Below, one piece after another: positions 53,911 through 62,488 of a DNA stretch of 64,000 bases. The notes under the pieces are model-generated. The model saw only the letters and a list, made by a program, of their open reading frames with translations. It made no database searches and was not told the DNA's origin. The stretch is taken from positions 28,499-92,498 of the forward strand of contig CAZRSF010000014.1 in NCBI GenBank assembly GCA_964602655.1. The letters are read 5' to 3'. Positions within the stretch are counted from its first letter, which is position 1. Every line of letters starts with the position of its first letter. The translations under genes and the position numbers were made by a program. This stretch comes from Moduliflexus sp964602655. Lineage in GTDB: Bacteria; Moduliflexota; Moduliflexia; Moduliflexales; Moduliflexaceae.

Positions 53911-54709
53911 GATCGGAAGCATTTCTTTTCGTCGGTGCTGGTTGTTGACGCGGGCGCTGGTTGCAGTGCATGGGGTGTTTTTAGCCTTGACCATACTTGG
54001 CACGGCTGGCGGCATGTTCATAATCAGCATCATCGATCTTGCCGAAGAAGCCACGCCGACGTTCCATCACACAGGTTTTTTGATTGCCGTGTTATGTAGC
54101 GGCTTATTGATTACCCGGCGCGTGTTCGCGGACAGCCATGCCGCCGCGCACAATCCGGTCTGGCTGATGTTGCCAGCCTCCTCGCTTGAAAAATTTTTGA
54201 GCGGCCTCTGTTTGACAACCCTGGGAGTGGCGGTGGGGCAATTAATGACGTACTATGTCGCGGCAGGATGCGCGGAGGCGCTGGGGGGGCTGTTCTGGCA
54301 GCGCCAGCATCTGCCATTTACGCCCTTCGCCAGGTCAACCTGGCAACTGATCGCGCTGTATGTCGTGGTGCAGGCGCCCTTTCTGGTTGGCGCGATCTCG
54401 CTGCGACGTTTTGCGATCAGCATCACGACCCTGTTTCTCCTGGCGTATGGCGCACTGGGGATGCTGGTAGCGGCCATCAGCTTCGAATGTTTCTTCGCTG
54501 AGACCTTCCAGGGGTGGAACATTAATCTCGACATCTGGTTTGACGTGGTCGTCCGGCAATATGCCCAGGTCTGGCATCTTGATCCGGAGCGCTTTTTGCG
54601 TTCGATAGCGTGGTGGGGGCAATGGCTTGGCGCCCTCGCTTTCTGGGGAGGCTGGGCACCTTTCTGGTGGCTCGTGGGCTATTACAATCTGAAGGAAACT
54701 GAGGTCTAA
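53903..54709 (+). CDS. ABC-2 type membrane permease
   Basis: A 268-residue protein with about six hydrophobic segments (for example VHGVFLALTILGTAGGMFII and TLFLLAYGALGMLVAAI). The phrase HNPVWLMLPASSLEKFLSGL is common in ABC-2 permeases. The ATG at 53903 has an AGGAGGT site and overlaps the ATPase stop by 8 bases. It forms the membrane part of the exporter. Confidence 0.8.
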   Translation: MRRIGSISFRRCWLLTRALVAVHGVFLALTILGTAGGMFIISIIDLAEEATPTFHHTGFLIAVLCSGLLITRRVFADSHAAAHNPVWLMLPASSLEKFLSGLCLTTLGVAVGQLMTYYVAAGCAEALGGLFWQRQHLPFTPFARSTWQLIALYVVVQAPFLVGAISLRRFAISITTLFLLAYGALGMLVAAISFECFFAETFQGWNINLDIWFDVVVRQYAQVWHLDPERFLRSIAWWGQWLGALAFWGGWAPFWWLVGYYNLKETEV

Positions 54710-54710
54710 C

Positions 54711-55082
54711 ATGGAATTTCAACGCGATCAGGCGATTTATCTGCAAATCGGCGAATTAATTTGCGAACAGATTGTGACCGGACAGTGGCCGGTTGGCGAA
54801 AAAATCCCCTCGGTGCGCGAATTAGCCATCAGCGTTGAAGTTAACCCGAATACCGTGATGCGAACCTATGCCTATCTACAAGAGCAAGGCATTATTCAGA
54901 ATAAACGGGGGATTGGGTATTTTGTCGCCGAAGAAGCGCCCGCACAGGCGCAGACCTTCATGAAAGCCCGGTTTTTAAGCCAGGACCTCCCGTATCTGGT
55001 GAAGATGATGAAATTACTGAAGATCACGTTTGCAGACTTGCAGAACTTATTGCAAGAACAGGCACAGAAGGAGACTCCATGA
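54711..55082 (+). CDS. GntR-family regulator (YtrA subfamily)
   Basis: A 123-residue repressor-like protein. The winged helix-turn-helix covers residues 1-75 (IYLQIGELICEQIVTGQWPV, then IPSVRELAISVEVNPNTVMR and GYFVAEE). A short helical tail of about 45 residues, typical of YtrA, follows. It starts 1 base after the permease stop and overlaps the next small gene as ATGA. It probably autoregulates the operon through the palindromic site at 53017-53044. Confidence 0.92.
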   Translation: MEFQRDQAIYLQIGELICEQIVTGQWPVGEKIPSVRELAISVEVNPNTVMRTYAYLQEQGIIQNKRGIGYFVAEEAPAQAQTFMKARFLSQDLPYLVKMMKLLKITFADLQNLLQEQAQKETP

Positions 55083-55186
55083 AAACCGGCAATAAAATTT
55101 TGCTGATTGCTGGCGCCGCGGGGCTGGCGCTGATTGTGCTCGGATTAGCTGTCATTAAATTAGGGTTAGCGCTTCTAACCCCTTGA
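55079..55186 (+). CDS. 35-residue membrane peptide
   Basis: A small gene overlapping the GntR stop as ATGA. The peptide has a basic start (MKTGNK) and one hydrophobic helix (ILLIAGAAGLALIVLGLAVI) ending near LLTP. The GAAGGAG site inside the gntR end supports translation. It could be a regulatory subunit of the exporter or a marker of membrane state. I know no named family. Confidence 0.65.
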   Translation: MKTGNKILLIAGAAGLALIVLGLAVIKLGLALLTP

Positions 55187-55203
55187 AAATCGGAGGTGAT
55201 GTT

Positions 55204-55257
55204 ATGATGCCTGCGGTTCTGGCAGTGTCTGACTTGCCACACCGCTGGTCACGTTGA
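55204..55257 (+). CDS. Possible 17-codon reading frame
   Basis: An excellent ribosome site GGAGGTGAT (55192-55200) precedes ATGATG and a frame of only 17 codons ending at 55257. It may be a leader peptide or the stump of a lost gene. The gap 55187-55397 has nothing else evident. Confidence 0.25.
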   Translation: MMPAVLAVSDLPHRWSR

Positions 55258-55397
55258 CGTTGCAATCTATCGAACAAACCAACCGAATCATTAGTTAACC
55301 ACCCGCTTCGTGGTGGTAAATTACCGAATATCGTAACCATTTTGGACTCAGGGGAGGCCGTGCGCGCTCAGCCTGATTTCGAAGGAAATTTTGACTT

Positions 55398-55982
55398 ATG
55401 TGTAAAATAAATTTACGTATTATTATGTTGCTGTTGAGTTTGAGTTGCCTTGCCCGCGTAAGCTGCGCCGGGAATGGCGCAATTACGCTGTCGGGTGGCT
55501 TGCGATACCTGGATCGCGAAACCTGGAAGCCCATGCAGGATCAGTTGGCCGCGGGTGTGATTGTGGATTGGAAACGCGCCAATTGGCCGATCTATCTGAC
55601 CTTTCCGATATTGCTTTCCGGCGCGCAGGAAGAAGATCAGGATGGCCGAAAATTCCGCAGCGGCATCCTGGAAATGGGCGCGGGCGTTAAATATCGGGCG
55701 GAAAACTTCGGCCGGGTCGCGCCGTATGTGGCCGGCGGCATTGCTCTGGTCAGCGCCGAATTAGACGGCGGTTTTGAGGATGATTATCATGGCCGCGCGG
55801 CTGCGGACAGTGATGAAATCGGTCTGGGCGGCTGGGTCAATACCGGGATCGCGCTGCGTGTCGCGCAGCATTTCCAGGCGGGATTCGATGTCCGCTATTC
55901 TTACTCGAATGTCACGCTGTTCGATACCAAACTCAACGGCGGCGGCCTGTATGGCGGTGTGACGTTCGGTTATGCCTGGTAA
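55398..55982 (+). CDS. Small outer-membrane beta-barrel protein
   Basis: A 194-residue exported protein with a signal peptide (hydrophobic core IIMLLLSLSCLARV ending near SCAG). Alternating strands such as GAGVKYRAENFGRVAPYVAG and FDVRYSYSNVTLFDTKL follow, ending GVTFGYAW. The terminal aromatic residue is the usual outer-membrane insertion signal. It resembles the OmpW/OMP beta-barrel group of eight strands. Function unknown. Confidence 0.78.
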   Translation: MCKINLRIIMLLLSLSCLARVSCAGNGAITLSGGLRYLDRETWKPMQDQLAAGVIVDWKRANWPIYLTFPILLSGAQEEDQDGRKFRSGILEMGAGVKYRAENFGRVAPYVAGGIALVSAELDGGFEDDYHGRAAADSDEIGLGGWVNTGIALRVAQHFQAGFDVRYSYSNVTLFDTKLNGGGLYGGVTFGYAW

Positions 55983-56146
55983 CTCTCGGCAGGCAAATAT
56001 CCCACGCTAACGATCTCTGAATACCTCCTTGCGCCCTGATTGGTTGGGCGGATGCCGAAACATACTTTACATTAAGGAAGACACACGCGCCCGTCAACGG
56101 GCAACGGGTGAACTTTGCTCGTTGGCGGATGTTGTGTCGTAGCACC

Positions 56147-57700
56147 ATGAAAACATGCGTAATGACAATCTGTTTGATGTTTCTGAGTTTATTCCTGACG
56201 AGCGCCACGCCGGCGGATGATTCCGTCATGGTGGGCAATTGGCGTGGCATCGTAACCGCGCCGGATGACGAGTTCAGTATAACGCTCCTGGTAAGTCTGA
56301 CCACTAACCTCGCCGGCATCCTCCAGGCGTCACTCGTAATTTTAGAAAGTGATCGCGACCCCATGTACGCTGAAACCGTCACCTTTACCGACGGTTTCTT
56401 GCAATTAAACATCCCCACATCGGGTATAACGATTACAGGCCAACTCGCGGCAGACGGCCAGACCTGGGCGGGCGATTTTAGCGTGGAGGGGGAAACCGTG
56501 CCGTTGACGTTAACGCGCGTGACCTCCATGCCGGAGCTTGAACGCCCCCAGAACCCGCAGCCGCCGTTCCCCTATCTTGCCGAACATGTGCGGTTTGAAA
56601 ATACGACCGCCGGGGTGCGCCTGGCAGGTACGCTCACACGGCCGGAAGGAGCGCAGCGTTACCCCGCGGTGATCTTAATTCCTGGTTCTGGCCGACAAGA
56701 CCGTGATGAACAAGGGGCCGGGCATCGCCCGTTTCTGATCTTGGCCGATGCCTTAACGCGGCAGGGTCTGGCGGTATTGCGTTTTGATAAACGCGGCGTC
56801 TGGGAATCCACCGGCGACTATGCGGCGGCAACGACGCAGGATTTTGCGGACGATGCCCGCGCGGCAGTGGCCTATCTGAAAACGCGCGCAGATATCAATC
56901 CCCGTCAGATTGGTTTAATCGGGCATAGCGAAGGCGGTTTGATCGCCCCCCTCATCGCGGCGGACAAGACCGCAGAGATTGCCTGGATCGCGCTCTTAGC
57001 CGGTCCGGGGCTTAATATGGTGGAGATTGTCGCCCGCCAGGTTGCGCTCGACGCCGAGGCGGACGGGATGGCCGCGACGGATGCGCACACTCTCGAAACC
57101 TGGTATCGGCAGGCGTATGGCATGCCTCTACACGAACAGGATGCCGGAGTCATCGCACAACGTCTGCGCGCCCAATATGCGGAACTTCGCGCCGCTGAAC
57201 AAGAGCTGATCGGTTGGGATGAAAGTCAGTGGGCCGCGAATTTACAGCGCCTCGTTTCGCCCTGGTGGCGGTATATCATCTCCATTGATCCGCAAGTCGC
57301 GTTGCAACAAGTCCAATGCCCGGTCTTGGCCTTAAATGGCGCGAAAGATTCCCAGGTGTCCGCCGCCGACAATTTACGCGCGCTTGAACAGGCGCTCCAG
57401 GCTGGAGATAATATCTCGTACCACGTTGAAGAATTACCCGATCTCAACCATCTCTTCCAACACGCCCAAACGGGCAGCGTGGCAGAGTATCCCACGATCG
57501 AGGAAACCTTTGCGCCAGAGGCGTTGAAACTCATTACGAATTGGATTCAACGGCAGATTGGCCAGCCGACAACCTATCCTACAGTTGTGCCAACGACCGA
57601 GCCACCCACGTTAACCAGCGTTCCAGAACCAGCCACGGCGGCCTTTTTCGGTATCGGTCTCCTCAGTCTGATGCTGCTCTGGAAGAAAAACATCCGATAA
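56147..57700 (+). CDS. Secreted alpha/beta hydrolase with PEP-CTERM tail
   Basis: A 517-residue exported enzyme. The signal peptide is MKTCVMTICLMFLSLFLTSA; residues 25-130 are a beta-rich accessory domain; the hydrolase follows. The nucleophile elbow is IGHSEGG (Ser), the acid is in LNGAKDSQVS and the His in DLNHLFQ. The tail (residues about 492-517) reads VPEPAT, then a hydrophobic stretch GIGLLSLMLLW and KK, the PEP-CTERM signal cleaved by an exosortase. The ATG at 56147 suits the signal peptide better than the GTG at 56108. Substrate likely an ester or peptide; exosortase not in the window. Confidence 0.83.
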   Translation: MKTCVMTICLMFLSLFLTSATPADDSVMVGNWRGIVTAPDDEFSITLLVSLTTNLAGILQASLVILESDRDPMYAETVTFTDGFLQLNIPTSGITITGQLAADGQTWAGDFSVEGETVPLTLTRVTSMPELERPQNPQPPFPYLAEHVRFENTTAGVRLAGTLTRPEGAQRYPAVILIPGSGRQDRDEQGAGHRPFLILADALTRQGLAVLRFDKRGVWESTGDYAAATTQDFADDARAAVAYLKTRADINPRQIGLIGHSEGGLIAPLIAADKTAEIAWIALLAGPGLNMVEIVARQVALDAEADGMAATDAHTLETWYRQAYGMPLHEQDAGVIAQRLRAQYAELRAAEQELIGWDESQWAANLQRLVSPWWRYIISIDPQVALQQVQCPVLALNGAKDSQVSAADNLRALEQALQAGDNISYHVEELPDLNHLFQHAQTGSVAEYPTIEETFAPEALKLITNWIQRQIGQPTTYPTVVPTTEPPTLTSVPEPATAAFFGIGLLSLMLLWKKNIR

Positions 57701-57801
57701 CGGGACAGATTCGGCTGGCGTGCTTGTGGGGCAACCCCATATAAGGGCGCCTTGAAGTCTCAAAAACGAGTGACTCGATAGGGATGTAAGCCCGCATTTT
57801 C

Positions 57802-57874
57802 GCACCCGGTGTCCTGTCGGACAACCGGGGTGGATGCCACACCCCCCGGTTGTCCGCCAGGACACCGGGTGTGC
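57802..57874. repeat. Large GC-rich hairpin downstream of the hydrolase
   Basis: Arms of about 32 and 36 bases (57802-57833 with 57837-57874) pair almost perfectly around a tiny loop: CACCCGGTGTCCTGTCGGAC against its near-complement ending GACACCGGGTGTGC. A run of seven T follows at 57884-57891, so it could also act as a terminator. The sequence TGTCCTGTCGGACAACCGG reads like a mobile repeat. Confidence 0.75.
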
Positions 57875-57916
57875 ATGACGACGGTTTTTTTATGATCGTA
57901 TTGACCACAATTGGTC

Positions 57917-57988
57917 TTAGATACGAAAACGACCCACGAAATCATGGGGTTGCTGCAACAGCTTCATCAGAGCGGCATGACGATTCTC
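57917..57988 (+). pseudogene. Fragment of an ABC transporter ATPase
   Basis: The frame translates to LDTKTTHEIMGLLQQLHQSG and then MTIL. That is the region just after Walker B in MacB/LolD-type ATPases. The expected DEPTGN before it and VTHE after it are missing, and stops interrupt the frame upstream. It looks like the fossil of an inserted or deleted ABC gene. Confidence 0.6.
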
Positions 57989-58179
57989 CCAGCCGCCCTG
58001 CGAACGCCCTTGTTCGCTGACCATGCCGATCCTGCCATGATGCCGCTGATTTCGGATCGTTTTCCCCTTGACTTCTTCGAATGCGCGCCTCATTCTTAGT
58101 TGTAGAAACTTGTCGAATTCACGATTCATTGACCATTCAACCCGAATGTCTGAATAAACAATCGCGAAAGGGGGGGAAT

Positions 58180-60624
58180 ATGTCGAAAAAAATCATCGTA
58201 GTCGGCGGCGTCGCGGGCGGCGCCAGTTTTGCGGCGCGGATGCGCCGGTTAGACGAGCAGGCGCAGATCGTCATTTATGAAAAAGGGAATTACATCTCGT
58301 TTGCCAATTGCGGGATGCCGTATCACATCGGCCAGGAAATCGCGGAACGCGACAAATTGCTGATTCAAACGCCGCAGCGGTTCAAGGAACGATTCAATAT
58401 TGATGTGCGCGTCCGATCCGAAGTGACCGCCGTTGACCCGGTTCAGAAAACCGTGACGGTCGTGTCGCATGGCGTGACCGAAACCAATCAGTTCGATTAT
58501 CTCGTGCTGTCGCCCGGCAGCCATCCGCTCCGTCCGCCGATTCCCGGCATTGACGACAAGCGGATTCGTTCGCTGCGCACCATAGACGACATGGATCGCA
58601 TCAAAAGCATGGTGGACGCCGGGAATCTCAAAAAAACCGTCGTGATCGGCGGCGGATTCATCGGCATCGAAATGGCGGAAAATCTGCGCCGCCGCAATTG
58701 CGAAGTCACGCTGATCGAAATGGCCGACCAGATTTTCATCCCGGCGGATAAAGAAATGGCCGCGCTGATTCACGAGCATGTCGCGCTGAATGGCGTCCAT
58801 GTCCTGCTGAGCGACGGCGTCACCGCCTTCGAGCCGAAAGACAACGCGCTGGAAGTCGTGTTGAAAAGCGGCAAGCGCGTCGCAGCCGAACTGATTATCC
58901 TGGCCATCGGCGTCAAAACGGATACCGGCTTTTTGAAAAATTCCGGGATCGCGTTGTCGGAACGCGGCGCGATTCAGGTCAACGAGAAAATGCAGACCAA
59001 TTACGACGCGATTTTTGCGGTCGGCGACGCGATTGAAGTCGTGGATTTCGTCACCGGCAAAAAAGTATCGATTCCGTTAGCCGGGCCAGCCAATCGGCAA
59101 GGGCGCATCGCGGCGGATGTCATCGCGGGGCTGAATTCGACCTACAAACAGACGCAAGGCACGGCGATCTGCCGCGTCTTCGACCTCGCTATCGCCGTGA
59201 GCGGCTGCAACGAAAAACAGGCGAAAGCCAACGGCATTCCGTATCTCAAATCCTACACGCACGGCACGAGCCACGCCACGTATTTTCCGCACGCCTTTCC
59301 GATTTCGCTGAAAATCCTGTTCAGCCCGGAGAACGGGCAATTGCTCGGAGCGCAAGTCGTCGGACGCGACGGCGTGGATAAGCGTATTGACGTGCTGGCA
59401 ACCGCCATCCGCCACAAACTGACGGTGTACGATTTGACGGAGTTGGAATTGGCGTATGCGCCGCCGTATGGCAGCGCGAAAGACCCGGTGAATATGGCGG
59501 GATTCGTGGCGGAAAACATCCTCAAAAAACAGGTAGATGTCTGGTATGCCGAAGAGGCGCCGCAGATTGACCGCTCGCAGGCGATTCTGCTGGACGTGCG
59601 TTCGAAAGTCGAAGTCGAACAGGGGACGATCCCGGATGCGGTCAATATTCCGGTGGATGAATTGCGGACGCGCAGCGCGGAGTTGTCGCAAGACAAAACG
59701 CTGTATGTCTTCTGTCAAGTCGGCTTGCGCGGCTACGTCGCCAGTCGGATGCTGATGCAGCAGGGCTTTACGGTAAAAAATCTCTCCGGCGGCTATAAAA
59801 CCTATCAAAGCTTTTTCGGGCAGATTCCCGCCGTCGTGTTCGATACGCAGGCGAACGAAAGTTCCTGTTCCGCGCCATCCGGCGAACCGGCGCAGGCGAC
59901 GATCAAGATTGATGCTTGTGGAATGCAATGTCCGGGGCCGATTATGAAGCTCAAAAGCGCGATTGACGCCGCCGAAGACGGGCGATTGATCGAAATTTCC
60001 GCCAGCGAACCGGGCTTTGCCGCCGATATGCCCGCTTGGTGCAAGCGCACCGGGCATGATCTCGTATCGTTTTCGTTCGAAAAAGGCATTTATACAGCAA
60101 TCATCCGCAAAATGACGCCGGTGACGGAAGCCTCACGCGTGACGCCCGTTCTCTCGAATCGCAAAACGCTCGTGGTCTTTTCCGGCGATTTCGGGCGGGC
60201 GATGGCGTCGTTCATTATCGCCAACGGCGCGGCGTCTATGGGAAATGAAGTCACGATGTTTTTTACGTTCTGGGGCTTGAACCTGCTGCGTCGCGGTCAC
60301 GCGGTCAATGTCGAAAAGCCGCTCATCGAAAAACTGTTCGGCTGGATGATGCCGAGCGGCGCGGCGAATGCGAAACTCTGCAAGATGAATTTTCTCGGAC
60401 TCGGCACGCTGATGATGAAAACCATCATGAAAAATAAAAATGTCTATCCGCTGGAAACCTTGTTAGCCGAAGCGCAGAAAAACGGCGTCCGACTGATTGC
60501 CTGCACGATGACGATGGACATGCTCGGCATTACGAAAGAAGAGTTGATTGACGGCGTCGAACTCGGCGGCGTCGCGACCTATCTGGAACGCGCCGACAAC
60601 GCCGGGTATAACTTGTTTATTTAA
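58180..60624 (+). CDS. CoA-disulfide reductase - rhodanese - TusA - DsrE fusion protein
   Basis: An 814-residue cytoplasmic sulfur-handling protein. Order: FAD/NAD(P)H oxidoreductase (1-450) with GGVAGGASFAARMRRL and redox Cys44 in FANCGMPYH; rhodanese domain (460-555) with Cys512 in VFCQVGLRG; TusA domain (572-650) with Cys580 and Cys584 in DACGMQCPGP; and a DsrE-like domain (661-814). Such proteins reduce CoA or protein persulfides and pass sulfane sulfur along. I start at 58180 (GGGGGG site), as the longer frame upstream is not homologous. The two polyferredoxins downstream may exchange electrons with it. Confidence 0.9.
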   Translation: MSKKIIVVGGVAGGASFAARMRRLDEQAQIVIYEKGNYISFANCGMPYHIGQEIAERDKLLIQTPQRFKERFNIDVRVRSEVTAVDPVQKTVTVVSHGVTETNQFDYLVLSPGSHPLRPPIPGIDDKRIRSLRTIDDMDRIKSMVDAGNLKKTVVIGGGFIGIEMAENLRRRNCEVTLIEMADQIFIPADKEMAALIHEHVALNGVHVLLSDGVTAFEPKDNALEVVLKSGKRVAAELIILAIGVKTDTGFLKNSGIALSERGAIQVNEKMQTNYDAIFAVGDAIEVVDFVTGKKVSIPLAGPANRQGRIAADVIAGLNSTYKQTQGTAICRVFDLAIAVSGCNEKQAKANGIPYLKSYTHGTSHATYFPHAFPISLKILFSPENGQLLGAQVVGRDGVDKRIDVLATAIRHKLTVYDLTELELAYAPPYGSAKDPVNMAGFVAENILKKQVDVWYAEEAPQIDRSQAILLDVRSKVEVEQGTIPDAVNIPVDELRTRSAELSQDKTLYVFCQVGLRGYVASRMLMQQGFTVKNLSGGYKTYQSFFGQIPAVVFDTQANESSCSAPSGEPAQATIKIDACGMQCPGPIMKLKSAIDAAEDGRLIEISASEPGFAADMPAWCKRTGHDLVSFSFEKGIYTAIIRKMTPVTEASRVTPVLSNRKTLVVFSGDFGRAMASFIIANGAASMGNEVTMFFTFWGLNLLRRGHAVNVEKPLIEKLFGWMMPSGAANAKLCKMNFLGLGTLMMKTIMKNKNVYPLETLLAEAQKNGVRLIACTMTMDMLGITKEELIDGVELGGVATYLERADNAGYNLFI

Positions 60625-60633
60625 GCTGATGTT

Positions 60634-60666
60634 AGCCCTGACAGGGTTTCGAACCCTGTCAGGGCT
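60634..60666. repeat. CCTGACAGGG-type dispersed palindrome
   Basis: AGCCCTGACAGGGTT and AACCCTGTCAGGGCT around TCG, a perfect 15-bp hairpin followed by ATTTT. Third strong copy of the family in the window, placed 10 nt after a stop codon. Confidence 0.8.
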
Positions 60667-60726
60667 ATTTTCCGCGCGAAAATTTTGCGCGATGGCGAAA
60701 ATATGTCGGCAATTTTTGCGCAGACT

Positions 60727-60935
60727 GTTCTCGTTTCACGCTCCGCGTGGAATGTCAACAGATCGCCGCTCTGCGGCGTAATGGACGCGGAGCGTCCGAA
60801 ACATGGCACTCCACGCAGAGCGTGGAGCGAGTGAAAAAAACCGGTTGGCATAAAGTATGCTTTAAACAGCATCGAACGTAAAGAAGGAGTCTCAACGCGT
60901 AGCTTTGACAGCAAAAGCTGCGCTTTTGCACTCCT
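60727..60935. repeat. Cluster of CACGCTCCGCGTGG-type hairpin repeats
   Basis: Within the gene-free stretch 60625-60985 there are several short hairpins: GCCGCT/GCGGC (60765-60778), GACGC/GCGTC (60784-60796) and CTCCACGC/GCGTGGAG (60809-60827). CTCGTTTCACGCTCCGCGTGG at 60730 can also pair with CCACGCAGAGCGTGGAGCGAG downstream. The end (60893-60935) carries CAACGCGTAGCTTTGAC, related to 36363-36381. Confidence 0.7.
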
Positions 60936-60985
60936 CTATTCTGTGTCAATGCTCGTGAAAAATACTATATTCAGGAGGAAACATC

Positions 60986-62431
60986 ATGAAAACCACTACC
61001 GTAGCCAGAATTTTTCAATACGGAACGCGCGTCTCGATTTTGGTCTTTGCGACGTATTTGGCTGTTATGCACCAACTCAAAGGCGTGTTAGCCGCGCCGA
61101 ACGCGCATGTCTATTGTCCGTTCGGCGGACTTGAATCGCTCTATAAATTCCTCGCGTCAGGGGGATATATTTCGAAAATTCAGCCCGCGACAATGGTGTT
61201 GTTCGTTGCCGGTCTGTTATTGGTTATCGCCTTGAACCGGGCATTTTGCGGCTGGATTTGCCCGCTCGGCACGTTGCAGATGCTATCGGATCGCCTTGCG
61301 CGGGCATTGCGCATCAAAAAAATCACCGTGCCGCCGACCGTCGAACGCTTCGCGCAATATCTCAAATACGCCGGTTTGGTCGTCATCCTCTATTTTACCT
61401 GGAAAATCGGCGAACTCGTGTACGCGCCGTATGATCCCTGGGCGGCCTACGGGCATCTTGCCGCCGGATTCGAGGAACTGTACGGCGAATTTTTGATCGG
61501 CTCGCTTTTTTTGCTCGCCGCGCTGATTGGTTCGCTCTGGCTACCGAATAATTTCTGCCGCTATTTCTGCCCGATGGGCGCGTTTCTCGGCATTCTTTCG
61601 AAACTCTCACCGACGAAAATCGTTCGCAATCAAACAACCTGCATCAACTGCAAAAAATGCGACCGCGTCTGTCCGGCGCAAATTGCGATTTCTACGACGC
61701 CGACGGTCACGTCGTCGGAGTGTTTTTCCTGCGGCGATTGCGTCGCGGCCTGCCCGGTTGACAATACGTTAGGCTATCAAATTCAGCGTAAGCTGTCGCT
61801 GAATTGGTTCGTGTATGGCGTGGCCGCGCTCGTCATCTTTTTCGGCAGCGTCGAGATCGCGAAACTCGCCGGAATCTGGAAAACGACCTATTCCAGCGCG
61901 ACCGAAGCCCTGAGCGATGACAGCGGCGCGAAAAACCCGGAAAATATTCGCGGCAGCATGACGCTGGCGGTCGTTTCGAAGGAATTCGGCATTCCAGCGG
62001 AGGCGTTCGTGAAACATCTGAATCTGCCGGAAGCGACCGACCCGGAAAACATGCTGAAAGAGATCGCGGCGGCCAATAATCTTGCCACCGAACCGTTTGT
62101 GGAAGGCATTCGGGAATTTATCATGGCGCAGCAAGGCACGTCTGGCGAAGCGCCATCAGAAAAGCCAGCCGAACCGGCGGCGACCGCCACCGCTGCGCCG
62201 CAAGCGACTGCCGTACCGCAAGCAAGCGCGGCAACGCCCGCAGCCGTTGACATCAGGGGCAAAACCACGATGGGGGAATTGCTCGGTTTCGGCATCACGA
62301 AAGAGCGTTTCAAAGAAGTGACAGGCGTCGAGATGCCAGCCGATAGCGCCATGACGCTGCGAGCGTTTGCGGAAGCAAACGGGCTGGATCATGAAGTGCT
62401 GAAAGAGGAATTAAAGAAAGTGGCGCAATAA
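60986..62431 (+). CDS. Membrane polyferredoxin (NapH-like) with helical tail repeats
   Basis: A 481-residue inner-membrane Fe-S protein. Membrane helices cover about 15-35, 65-82, 125-145, 165-185 and 275-295. CPFGG, FCGWICPLG and FCRYFCPMG are the conserved Cys motifs of NapH/CcoG-type proteins. Two 4Fe-4S sites follow (CINCKKCDRVCP, CFSCGDCVAACP). The C-terminal 180 residues have two repeats (MTLAVVSKEFGIPAEAFVKH and TTMGELLGFGITKERFKEVT) joined by an Ala/Pro linker. An AGGAGG ribosome site precedes the ATG. Confidence 0.87.
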   Translation: MKTTTVARIFQYGTRVSILVFATYLAVMHQLKGVLAAPNAHVYCPFGGLESLYKFLASGGYISKIQPATMVLFVAGLLLVIALNRAFCGWICPLGTLQMLSDRLARALRIKKITVPPTVERFAQYLKYAGLVVILYFTWKIGELVYAPYDPWAAYGHLAAGFEELYGEFLIGSLFLLAALIGSLWLPNNFCRYFCPMGAFLGILSKLSPTKIVRNQTTCINCKKCDRVCPAQIAISTTPTVTSSECFSCGDCVAACPVDNTLGYQIQRKLSLNWFVYGVAALVIFFGSVEIAKLAGIWKTTYSSATEALSDDSGAKNPENIRGSMTLAVVSKEFGIPAEAFVKHLNLPEATDPENMLKEIAAANNLATEPFVEGIREFIMAQQGTSGEAPSEKPAEPAATATAAPQATAVPQASAATPAAVDIRGKTTMGELLGFGITKERFKEVTGVEMPADSAMTLRAFAEANGLDHEVLKEELKKVAQ

Positions 62432-62440
62432 TCATCGTCG

Positions 62441-62469
62441 GTAGAGACGCCCCGGCGGGGCGTCTCTAC
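62441..62469. repeat. GC-rich dispersed hairpin between the polyferredoxin genes
   Basis: GTAGAGACGCCCC and GGGGCGTCTCTAC around GGC, 13 perfect pairs. Such GAGACGCCCC palindromes are common dispersed elements. It sits 9 nt after one gene and 20 nt before the next, so it may tune the ratio of the two products. Confidence 0.75.
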
Positions 62470-62488
62470 TATTCAAGGAGGCATGGCA

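Noticed and set aside
59077..60057. A 326-residue minus-strand open frame inside the sulfur fusion gene
   Set aside because: It is rich in Arg, His and Phe, as expected from the complement of GC-rich codons, and is opposite conserved rhodanese and TusA motifs.
60727..60935. CRISPR array
   Set aside because: The repeated words are unequal in length and spacing, are themselves hairpins and are not separated by regular unique spacers; no cas gene is near.
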